This document shows, one piece after another, positions 1-6,974 of a stretch of DNA of 11,625 bases (positions within the stretch are counted from its first letter, which is position 1; the number at the start of each line of letters is the position of its first letter). The notes below the pieces were generated by a model. That model worked only from the letters and a program-made list of their open reading frames with translations. It did no database searches and was not told the origin of the DNA. This DNA is from Candidatus Latescibacterota bacterium (GTDB lineage: Bacteria > Latescibacterota > UBA2968 > UBA8231). The stretch is taken from assembly GCA_022825185.1 (NCBI GenBank), contig JAJDYK010000329.1:1-11625 (forward strand), read 5' to 3'. The position numbers and the translations under genes were made by a program.

Positions 1-40
1 AACAAATAATACCTCCCACAGCCGCGTCGGGCAATATGCT

Positions 41-3000
41 TTAGCGGAGGAAGAACGTGCCCGAAAGCCGCACTTCGCGGATTTTTCGCGTCTTGTCTCT
101 GAGGTGGTCTTTGTTGTTTTCGATGCGAATCCGCCCTTCGCCGCGGAAATTCGTGCTGAAATTGTAGGTCATGGACAACTGAGTGCGCCAGCGGTTTTCT
201 TTGCCATTGGGGACGCGCTCTTCGTCGCCAGTGGCGATGGAGCGCGTTTCTTCTTCAAACTTCTGTTCTAAGTTGAGGGTGACGTCGCTTTTGAGCCGGC
301 CTATTAGGGGCAGTCGCCGCGGCTTGAGGTTATGGGTGATCTTGAAGGTGGTGGTCACCTGCTCTCGGTCGCGGGTGCCGCGCAAGGGTTGCTCGCCATC
401 ATCTCCTCCGGTAGTTGGTTCAAAATCTCGGCTCTCCGAGGTGGAGAGCACGCGCTCGATGGTCGTGGTCGGTCCCCAGCGCCAACGGCCGTTCCACGAC
501 GCCCTGAACTCGGTCTTGGTCTCCTCAGAGAGCAGGTGGCCGGGCGCGAGGCTGCCCTCGCCCTCGCTGGCGTCCGAAGTCTGGAAACTCGCGTTTACCT
601 GCGCGCTGTTGATCACTCGCTTTATCAACGGAATCCGGTCGGCTCGTCCCCAGCTAAGACTCACGCGCGGGTAGGTTCGCTCGTTGCGCAAGCGCAGCCG
701 CTGCTGCGAAGCGCCGCTGCGCTCGGTGGTCTGTTCTTTGGAGTTGACCTTGACGCTAATGCCAAAGGGCAACCGCATCCCCGAGCCCGCCTCAAACGAG
801 GACGTGTGCGACCAATTGTCTTGATGGGTTAGCCCTTGGGTCACTTGCCGCACCCGCAGTGTGTCTTCGAGGCCGAGTTGATAGGAAAGCGAGGGCCGCT
901 GCAGTAAGTTAAAGTGGCGCGAGTTGGTGTTGCGCCGCCAACTGGCGTTGACCGGCTCGACGAGGCGGCCAGTCCATCCGGCGAGGCGGCGGAGGATATT
1001 GGGACCTTGCGGCGGCTCGGCTTTGGTTGGCTCTTTCTCAGTTTGGTTTTTCTTTTGCTCGGCTTTGGTTGGCTCTTTCTCAGTTTGGTTTTTCTTTTGC
1101 TCGGCTTGGCTTTCCTTCTGCTCGGCTTGGCTTTCCTTTGAGGTTGGCGCGTCCTCGTCTATGTTTCGGTTTCGACTGCGGTTGCGGTCTCGGTCGTCGC
1201 GCTGTTGCGCCTTGCGGCTTTGCCCTGGGGCCTTGCCCAAGTTTTTGAGCAGGGTCGGGATTTTGAGATTGAGGCGTGCAGAGAGGTCGTTCCGAGTGTC
1301 GATGTCGAGGGTATTGAACGGCAGGCCGCTGATTGAATCGATCGGGGCTACTCCGCGCCGCTGCGCTGGGTCATTTTGCTCTTCGTAATTGGCCTTGAAG
1401 GTGTAGTTCTGGTCCAGCCACGAGACCAAGCGCAGCGAAAAGCCCAAGTCGGCTGTTTGTCTGCGCCCGACCTCGCGGCCAAAGCTGCGCTTGTCGGGGA
1501 CGAATTTTTTGCGCAAGTCTCGGTCGATTTTGAGGTTGTAGTTGGCCGATAAACCGGAGAGCGGATTGAGCTTAGAGGCATAGGTTTCGACGAGCGTAAA
1601 GTCTTCCTGTGCGGTCGTTTCGTCGTCGCCGCGGCGCAAAAGCCGCGAGGTGCGCCGACTGCCGTTGACCGCGTAGGTCAGGCTCGTCGGCAGCGGGCGA
1701 AACTCCATCCGCGTCCAGCCCTTGGGCATGAACGCCGGTAGCCAACTCATGATCCGCAGTTCTGGTTTGGGCAGGGGCATGCTGTAGTTGAAGTTCATGG
1801 TCTGGGCCTCGCGCTCGTTGATCGGGCGCACCGGATCCGAGCTGTGTTCGCGCGAGTGCGACAGCCGCAGGTTCATTTGGTCGAGGGTCCAGCGCAAGAG
1901 GAAGTTTTTGCCCTGCCGTCGGCTGATGGACACGTCGTAGAATTCTTTGGAGCGAACGGCTTGTTGCTCTAGCTTCTCTTCGGCGGTCAGCTCCACGTCC
2001 GAGCCGGGGCCGAAGCGCGGCAAGCTGGTCGAGCGGCTGAAATTTACCTTGACCGGGATCAAAAATCCCCAGCTACTCGGCAGGAGCTTTTGCGCGTTGG
2101 TGGAGACCGACAGCGCGGCTTCGCGGTCGGTGCTGTTGCCTCCTTGGCCGGTAAAGCTGCGGAAGTTTTCCTGCCGCCAGAGCACGTTGCCGCCGAGGTT
2201 GGCAAAGTCGGCTAGCTTGGTGTTGAGTTGGGCGTACGCGGCCAGCCCGGGATCGTTGCGCGCCTCGTCGAGGCGCAGCTCGTCGAGGAAGATGCGACCG
2301 CTGTACGCGCGGTTTGCGGCGCGGTTGCGCAGGCCAATGCTCAGTTGTTTGATCGACTGCATTGACGGGTTGCCGCGCACCCGGTAAATGGCTTGCTCGC
2401 CGCTGCGCAGGCCCGACCGCGCAAAGACTTGGTCTAGGGAAAAGCGCTCGACTTGGGGATCGTAGCCAGCCGCGTGCAGCGCCTCTAACTCGCGTTGAGC
2501 GATCAAGCTCTTGCCGTCTAGCGGTGCCCCGCGCGGGTCAATTACCCGGTAAGTGTAGTAGAACTCGCCCGTGGTGGTATCGGCCAGCCCGGATTGCAGC
2601 AGGGCCTTGAGTTGGGAGATGACCGGCAAATCCACATCTACTTGATTGCCCTTCCAGCCCTTGCGCCCCCCGGTCCAACCCGGGAAAATGGGGCTGATGG
2701 TTTCGTAGTAGTTGGTCGAATCCACGCCAAAGCGCACGAAGAGCACCAAATCGCTCGAATCGCCATGGGCGTATTCAATGGTCCCGCTCGAATCGCCATA
2801 GACGTACATGCGCAGCCGCTCGTAGCTGGTGTAATTGGCAGAGCGGGTCAGGATGCGAGTCGCCGACATTTGGTGTCCAGGCTCTAGATTTTCGTAGGCC
2901 AGCACGAGCGACTGCTCGCGTTCGCGGGTGCGCGACTGCACGTTGCGGCGGATCTTTACGCCGGGTGGCGGTCGGTAGCTCTGGCTTTTGTCGGTGCCGA

Positions 3001-6000
3001 TGACCGTGACGTCGAGGGCCTCGCGGTCGCCGAGCGGGAAGCGCTCGTCGAGCCGCACTACTTCGTCCTCTTGCCACTTGTTGCCCACGATTTCCACCAG
3101 CGCGATCTCGGCTCGCACGGTGTCTGCTACGTCTGACCGCGGCTCGCTTGAAAGCATCAGGCGCGCGTATTCGATGCGGGTGGAGTCGGGCAAGCCCACG
3201 CGCTCGACGTGGGGGCCGAACAGGGGCACGCGGAGCTGACGCCAGCCCTTGTTCTCGGTGCCGGCGACCTCGTAGTGGATCGACGACAGGTCGATCTCGT
3301 AGTGGTAGTAGTTGTTGCGTCGGTCGAGTACGCCGTTGTTGTTGAGATCTTCGGTGTCCGGGCGGTCGCCGCTTTCAACGTCTTTTTTGTTGTTCTCGGT
3401 GCCGTTGATATGGCTGTAATCGTTCTTGTTGCGCTGAGCGTCGTATTTCCAGTTGTCGCCCTCGGGGTCGTCGGGCGAGCGGTTGGGGCGCAGGGGATCG
3501 GGGTCTGGGTAGAGCGCGGCAAAGGCCTGCTTTCGCTCGGCTAGGGAGCGGGTGGTGTCGAACTGGGCGTCTTGCAGCCGCAAGTAGAAATTCAATTCGG
3601 CTTCGTCGTTGCGGCCGTCGATGCCCACGTCTTCCTCCCGCTCCACCAAGCCATCCCCTGCGGCTTGCCCGGGGAAAGGCTCGTCTTCGGTGTCGAGGCG
3701 GCCATTGGCGATGTAGTCCTCGTTGATTTGGTCGCCTAAGTTCACGTGCAAGGTGCCCTCTTGGCCCCGGACCCAGATCTCTAGGAACTTGGACTCGGAC
3801 AAGTCGTTGACCGTCGAAAAGGCGAGGGAAACTCCTCCCCAAGACTCGGCGGCTTCGAGGCGTGGCAGCAGTTCTAGCGCTAGGATGTCGGTGCGCCGGT
3901 TTTGGGCTTCGATTTGCTCTTCTTGGTTGGGCCAGATGTCGGTGCGCAGCACCCCGTTGTAGGGATTATACCAGATGAAATGCGTGCGATTTTCCGCGCC
4001 GAAGCGCGCGCCAACTGGTGCGCTAGCCGGTGCCCAGCGCGTGCGGTTGACGACTAGGGAAATGGGCCGCTCGCTGTCTTCAAAATCGTCGATGTAGCCG
4101 CGTCCCTTGGTGTTGAGATTGGGGCGGCTTTGCGCAATTTCGGCGTCAAGGGTGACTTCCGAGGGAACGGCCGTCTTGACCAGCGGCAGCATATCGACGA
4201 CGCGGGTGAGGATTGGCACTTCGCGCCGAGCGCGCAGATCGAGGTTCCAGATCACCGTGCGCGTCGGCTCATTGCCCACCCGCACCCGCCGGTCGCTCGA
4301 ACGCTCGTTGTTGTAGATCATGGTGCTGCCCAAGCGCCCGTCGCCGCCCCAGAACTCGTACTCGGTGCGCAGGCCCAACAGGGTCTTTTGCTGGCTGCCG
4401 ATGTTGAAGACATCCTCGGATTCAAAGGAGATTTCCAAGTCCGCGCCGGGGTCGGCCACTTCCTGAGCGACCGAGCCGATAAACGTCACGCTGCCCGTGA
4501 AATCGACGCGGTAGTCGGTGTCTCGCGCCAGAGGGCGGCCGTTTAGCTGGACCTCTACGGTCTCGGGCCGGACGCCACCGAAGATACCGCCCAGCCGGAT
4601 GCGCTGCTCTGAGGAGGCGGCGCGGACGAGGATTTTGTAGCGGCTGGCCTCGATCTGGGCGCGCTGCTGCTGCTCGTCGTAGATGGCGGGGACGGGTTCG
4701 TCGAGTAGGCCGCGATATTTGTTGGAGCGCGGGTCAAAGGGGCGCTGGTCGGGGAAAACCAAGTGCCCACGGATGTCGTCCAGCCCTATGTAGTCGGCGT
4801 CGATGACGCGGTCGGGTGCGCTGCCGGGGTCTTTGCCGCGCTCGTCCAAGCCCAAAATCTGCAAGTAGGAACGGCCTTGTTGCGAAAGTTGATCCTCTTG
4901 GCCGGACACTTCCTTGGCGATATCGACCTGCAAAGTCTTGGGGTCGAAGCGGCGGCCAGTGGAAAAACCAGAGGCAATGCGGTACACGTTTTTCCACTCT
5001 AGGTTCCAAGTGGGAAAACCCGGGCGGGGATTGCGGGCTTTGATCAGCTTCAGGTACAAGGAATCGGACTCGGCACCGGCTTTGAGCCGCGCCGTCTCCT
5101 GCTGGAGCGTACCGTCGAAGTCCGGCGCGTTGGTTTTGAAATGCACGGCCATGGCATAGGGGTCGGATACGGGCCTGTTGAGGATGATATAACCCGCCTC
5201 GGCCACGACCGAGTAGTCGTCGTCCGGGTCGAGCCGGTGCCAGGTCCCCTCCTCAAAGCAGCCGCTGTTGCGCAGGCGATTGCCCGCCGCGTCAAAGCAC
5301 TCGATGGTGGAGAGGGAATCGGACGGATCGACCCACGCTGTACCAGGCCTGGCGAATAGCTCGGCGTCGTTCCGCGTATTGAAGTCGTTGATATAGACTT
5401 CGAGGCGGCTGATATCGACGAAGTTTTCCGGGCCAAACGGCACTCCTTCCAACAGCCGGCGGAAGTCGGAAAGGTGGGTGCGGTAGAATTCGTGCAAGAA
5501 GAAATACGTGTTGCGGATGTATTGGTAGTCTCTGAGCTGGAGCGTGTCGATGGCCGCTCCGCCCTTGAAGGTCTGGCGGTTGGACTTGCTCTTTTCGTGG
5601 CTGGCCACGGTTGTAAAGGCCAGCGGCCCGACGTGCCCTTTAGCGCGGATGCCAAAGAGGCCCTTGTTTTTCTGCCGGAAGCCGACGAAGCGCGTGTTGG
5701 GCAGCTCTAGGGTGGTGTTGCCGGCCTGCACCTCTTGGAATATGGAGTCTTCCTCGCCTTCGTAGTCGAGCTTGATCTGGTTGGATAGTTGATCGCCCAA
5801 ACCGGAGCCAATGGCCGAGCCGAAGTTTTGGGTGTCTTGATCGATGCGGATGTTGATCAGTTCGCCGACTTTGCCTTCCACTGTGAAATCGGATTCCTGT
5901 TCGATGCCCAGCGAGGGAAACTTGGAACTGCGGCCAAACGAGGTCTGCACCTCGCCGTCGGTCCACTCGCTCTTGCCAGAAATGATGATGGTGCGCGAAC

Positions 6001-6496
6001 CATTGAGCGCGAGGCTGGGGCCTTCGTCGCCGATAAAGCGCCGCAGGGGTTTGGGCGCGGAAAAGGGCACCGTCCACTCAAAGCGGCTGCCCCGGCGCTG
6101 GCGCTGCTCGGAAGCTGTGCTGCGAAAATCGCGGCGGATTTGCTGGTGCCAAAGCTGTCGGTGCCTCGCTTGGTATTCCATGCGGAGATAGTGGTCTAGA
6201 GCCACGGCGACCGTTGGTCCCTCGGTGAATCCGCTGACGCGGCGGCCGTAGTGGGCCATTCCCAAGGAGTCCACTGCGGCTTGGTACGAGATCAGCTCGC
6301 GGCCGGGAGCGGGCAAGAGCGGTTGGCCAGTCCCAAAGGCAGCTTGGCTAGGGACGGCAAAGCGCTGAGAAAGCGGGCCGTATAGCGGCTCGAAGTGCAG
6401 CTTAGGCTCGGCGCGTACCACTACCGCGAGCAAGCAGACACACAGCCACGAGAAAAACGCTTGGCGGGAAAAGCGGAGAAACACCTCTAAATTCAC
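41..6496 (-). CDS. sprA: SprA/Sov-family type IX secretion outer-membrane translocon
   Basis: SprA is the giant outer-membrane beta-barrel of the type IX secretion system, through which cargo leaves the periplasm; in gliding Bacteroidota it is also needed for motility. This protein has 2151 residues, slightly shorter than the roughly 2400 usual in Bacteroidota. Residues 1-29 form a Sec signal peptide with probable cleavage after VRA. Family hallmarks include the QIKLDYEGEED segment (about 240-250), the KGLFGIRAKG...VASHEKSKS block (about 278-305), a YFFLHEFYR block near 331-339, the WNLDLRARREVP...LPLVKT region followed by GYIDDFEDSE (about 800), IWYNPYNGVLRTDIWPNQ (about 840), and the acidic DVGIDGRND and DTEDLNNNGVLD segments (about 955 and 1046). 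Much of the C-terminal third shows alternating polar and aromatic strands, as in a barrel. A charged repeat insert occupies about residues 1785-1827. The start is GTG, and an in-frame TAG lies five codons upstream; no good Shine-Dalgarno precedes it, so GTG at 6484 is an alternative. No other T9SS gene is adjacent. The family call is from recognised motifs, not a search. Confidence 0.92.
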   Translation of the reverse strand: MNLEVFLRFSRQAFFSWLCVCLLAVVVRAEPKLHFEPLYGPLSQRFAVPSQAAFGTGQPLLPAPGRELISYQAAVDSLGMAHYGRRVSGFTEGPTVAVALDHYLRMEYQARHRQLWHQQIRRDFRSTASEQRQRRGSRFEWTVPFSAPKPLRRFIGDEGPSLALNGSRTIIISGKSEWTDGEVQTSFGRSSKFPSLGIEQESDFTVEGKVGELINIRIDQDTQNFGSAIGSGLGDQLSNQIKLDYEGEEDSIFQEVQAGNTTLELPNTRFVGFRQKNKGLFGIRAKGHVGPLAFTTVASHEKSKSNRQTFKGGAAIDTLQLRDYQYIRNTYFFLHEFYRTHLSDFRRLLEGVPFGPENFVDISRLEVYINDFNTRNDAELFARPGTAWVDPSDSLSTIECFDAAGNRLRNSGCFEEGTWHRLDPDDDYSVVAEAGYIILNRPVSDPYAMAVHFKTNAPDFDGTLQQETARLKAGAESDSLYLKLIKARNPRPGFPTWNLEWKNVYRIASGFSTGRRFDPKTLQVDIAKEVSGQEDQLSQQGRSYLQILGLDERGKDPGSAPDRVIDADYIGLDDIRGHLVFPDQRPFDPRSNKYRGLLDEPVPAIYDEQQQRAQIEASRYKILVRAASSEQRIRLGGIFGGVRPETVEVQLNGRPLARDTDYRVDFTGSVTFIGSVAQEVADPGADLEISFESEDVFNIGSQQKTLLGLRTEYEFWGGDGRLGSTMIYNNERSSDRRVRVGNEPTRTVIWNLDLRARREVPILTRVVDMLPLVKTAVPSEVTLDAEIAQSRPNLNTKGRGYIDDFEDSERPISLVVNRTRWAPASAPVGARFGAENRTHFIWYNPYNGVLRTDIWPNQEEQIEAQNRRTDILALELLPRLEAAESWGGVSLAFSTVNDLSESKFLEIWVRGQEGTLHVNLGDQINEDYIANGRLDTEDEPFPGQAAGDGLVEREEDVGIDGRNDEAELNFYLRLQDAQFDTTRSLAERKQAFAALYPDPDPLRPNRSPDDPEGDNWKYDAQRNKNDYSHINGTENNKKDVESGDRPDTEDLNNNGVLDRRNNYYHYEIDLSSIHYEVAGTENKGWRQLRVPLFGPHVERVGLPDSTRIEYARLMLSSEPRSDVADTVRAEIALVEIVGNKWQEDEVVRLDERFPLGDREALDVTVIGTDKSQSYRPPPGVKIRRNVQSRTREREQSLVLAYENLEPGHQMSATRILTRSANYTSYERLRMYVYGDSSGTIEYAHGDSSDLVLFVRFGVDSTNYYETISPIFPGWTGGRKGWKGNQVDVDLPVISQLKALLQSGLADTTTGEFYYTYRVIDPRGAPLDGKSLIAQRELEALHAAGYDPQVERFSLDQVFARSGLRSGEQAIYRVRGNPSMQSIKQLSIGLRNRAANRAYSGRIFLDELRLDEARNDPGLAAYAQLNTKLADFANLGGNVLWRQENFRSFTGQGGNSTDREAALSVSTNAQKLLPSSWGFLIPVKVNFSRSTSLPRFGPGSDVELTAEEKLEQQAVRSKEFYDVSISRRQGKNFLLRWTLDQMNLRLSHSREHSSDPVRPINEREAQTMNFNYSMPLPKPELRIMSWLPAFMPKGWTRMEFRPLPTSLTYAVNGSRRTSRLLRRGDDETTAQEDFTLVETYASKLNPLSGLSANYNLKIDRDLRKKFVPDKRSFGREVGRRQTADLGFSLRLVSWLDQNYTFKANYEEQNDPAQRRGVAPIDSISGLPFNTLDIDTRNDLSARLNLKIPTLLKNLGKAPGQSRKAQQRDDRDRNRSRNRNIDEDAPTSKESQAEQKESQAEQKKNQTEKEPTKAEQKKNQTEKEPTKAEPPQGPNILRRLAGWTGRLVEPVNASWRRNTNSRHFNLLQRPSLSYQLGLEDTLRVRQVTQGLTHQDNWSHTSSFEAGSGMRLPFGISVKVNSKEQTTERSGASQQRLRLRNERTYPRVSLSWGRADRIPLIKRVINSAQVNASFQTSDASEGEGSLAPGHLLSEETKTEFRASWNGRWRWGPTTTIERVLSTSESRDFEPTTGGDDGEQPLRGTRDREQVTTTFKITHNLKPRRLPLIGRLKSDVTLNLEQKFEEETRSIATGDEERVPNGKENRWRTQLSMTYNFSTNFRGEGRIRIENNKDHLRDKTRKIREVRLSGTFFLR
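1016..1141. repeat. In-frame tandem repeats within sprA (2 x 42 bp + 2 x 21 bp)
   Basis: Two identical 42-bp units lie at 1016-1057 and 1058-1099, followed by two 21-bp units at 1100-1120 and 1121-1141 that differ only at their last bases. All unit lengths are multiples of 21, so the sprA frame is kept. On the minus strand they encode the 7-residue unit KESQAEQ twice and the 14-residue unit KKNQTEKEPTKAEQ twice, which is a heptad-like Lys/Glu/Gln-rich stretch. The 42-bp unit looks like two diverged 21-bp units. The perfect identity of the 42-bp copies suggests recent duplication by slippage or unequal exchange. The segment follows an Arg/Asp-rich linker and is likely a flexible or helical insert between barrel strands. 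Confidence 0.95.
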
Positions 6497-6592
6497 ACCT
6501 ATCGACGTCTATTGTTTGACGTGTTCGCAAGCCCCTAAAAGGCGGGAGCTGGCGGCGTCAAGCCGAATGCGCTCGGCGTACTACTCGGCGGT

Positions 6593-6621
6593 CTCAATTA
6601 AAGAGCGGTCTTTCAATTGAG
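6593..6621. repeat. Inverted repeat / hairpin in the sprA-lptF intergenic region
   Basis: The left arm CTCAATTAAAG (6593-6603) is complementary to the right arm CTTT-C-AATTGAG (6610-6621), with a single bulged C at 6614 and a 6-nt loop AGCGGT. This gives 11 base pairs with an AT-rich core. There is no T-run after it on either strand, so it is not an ordinary intrinsic terminator. It lies about 100 bp upstream of the sprA start and could be a leader RNA structure or an operator palindrome. Confidence 0.6.
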
Positions 6622-6638
6622 GTTTAGCGGAAACGACT

Positions 6639-6695
6639 CAGAAGCCGTCAGTGGTGATTCGGCCACAGCCAAAGCAATGCGCCGAGCGGCTTCTG
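6639..6695. repeat. Long-range inverted repeat (CAGAAGCCG ... CGGCTTCTG)
   Basis: CAGAAGCCG at 6639-6647 is the exact reverse complement of CGGCTTCTG at 6687-6695. The 39-nt interior has a further small stem, GTGG (6651-6654) with CCAC (6662-6665). If transcribed, the segment could fold into a branched hairpin of about 57 nt. Function is unknown; a structured leader of the sprA transcript is one possibility. Confidence 0.5.
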
Positions 6696-6772
6696 TATTA
6701 ACCAAACGCGATAGGCGGTCTCCAGACCCAAAAACAGGAGGACGCTGCCCAGACGAAGCGGGCAACTACCTG

Positions 6773-6803
6773 AAAACATAGCACGCGGCTGCAATTATTT
6801 CAA
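6773..6803 (-). promoter_or_regulatory. Candidate promoter for sprA (Bacteroidota-like, imperfect)
   Basis: On the minus strand TTG (6803-6801) is followed after 20 nt by TATGTTTT (6780-6773), one base off the Bacteroidota -7 consensus TAnnTTTG, with the TTG placed as a -33 element. If used, the transcript would start near 6766 and carry a leader of about 270 nt holding both inverted repeats before the GTG start of sprA. An alternative sigma70-like candidate, TTGACG at 6561-6556, has only a weak -10 sequence. The call rests on motif match alone. Confidence 0.25.
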
Positions 6804-6849
6804 GGAAGCCCTTGCAAAAACCATTCCTGTTGCACGGCGCGGGGAGTAC

Positions 6850-6882
6850 TTTTTTAGCCGGTAGCCTAAGTTGTTATATTTG
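6850..6882 (+). promoter_or_regulatory. Candidate promoter for lptFG (TAnnTTTG type)
   Basis: TATATTTG at 6875-6882 matches the Bacteroidota -7 consensus TAnnTTTG exactly. A T-run at 6850-6855 sits 19-21 nt upstream, where a TTTG -33 element would be expected, but its G is missing. Initiation near 6889 would give a leader of about 86 nt before the lptF ATG. TTGCAC at 6830-6835 resembles a sigma70 -35 element but has no well-spaced -10 partner. Confidence 0.4.
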
Positions 6883-6974
6883 AGGGAACTAGGCCCGTGG
6901 CCGGCCGAGTGCGTGCCGCTTGCAACGAGGTGCCTTGAGTGCTACGCGCCACAGCTCCGTAACCCTTTCGACCC

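Larger units (their letters stand above)
6497..6974. other. 478-bp divergent intergenic region between sprA and lptF
   Basis: This stretch separates the start of sprA (leftward) from the start of lptF (rightward). I find no convincing gene in it. It contains an interrupted AT-rich hairpin at 6593-6621, a longer-range inverted repeat at 6639-6695, three copies of GCGGTCT (near 6588, 6605 and 6715), and promoter-like motifs on each strand, each annotated separately. Short reading frames are present, for example a hydrophobic 43-codon one on the minus strand at 6648-6779, but none has a ribosome binding site. No tRNA-like or rRNA-like sequence is visible. It is long for a compact bacterial genome, so regulatory content or a small RNA is plausible but unproven. 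Confidence 0.8.

Noticed and set aside
914..1141. Plus-strand frames encoding repetitive hydrophobic proteins (GFGWLFLSLVF repeats)
   Set aside because: They are the antisense of the in-frame tandem repeats of sprA. The minus strand encodes a recognised protein continuously through this region.
1016..1141. Tandem repeats as a possible CRISPR array
   Set aside because: The units are directly contiguous with no unique spacers, their lengths are multiples of 21, and they preserve the sprA frame.
5050..5655. A 201-codon minus-strand frame and several plus-strand frames of 100-166 codons within the sprA region
   Set aside because: They overlap the sprA frame, which has strong family motifs throughout, and their compositions (runs of Arg, Ser, Thr) are typical of shadows in GC-rich DNA.
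6648..6779. 43-codon hydrophobic frame on the minus strand in the sprA-lptF gap
   Set aside because: It has no ribosome binding site, its ATG overlaps a better-supported promoter motif, and the sequence resembles no family I recognise.
6676..6780. 34-codon Arg-rich frame on the plus strand in the same gap
   Set aside because: No ribosome binding site, composition typical of random GC-rich sequence, and it overlaps an inverted repeat arm.
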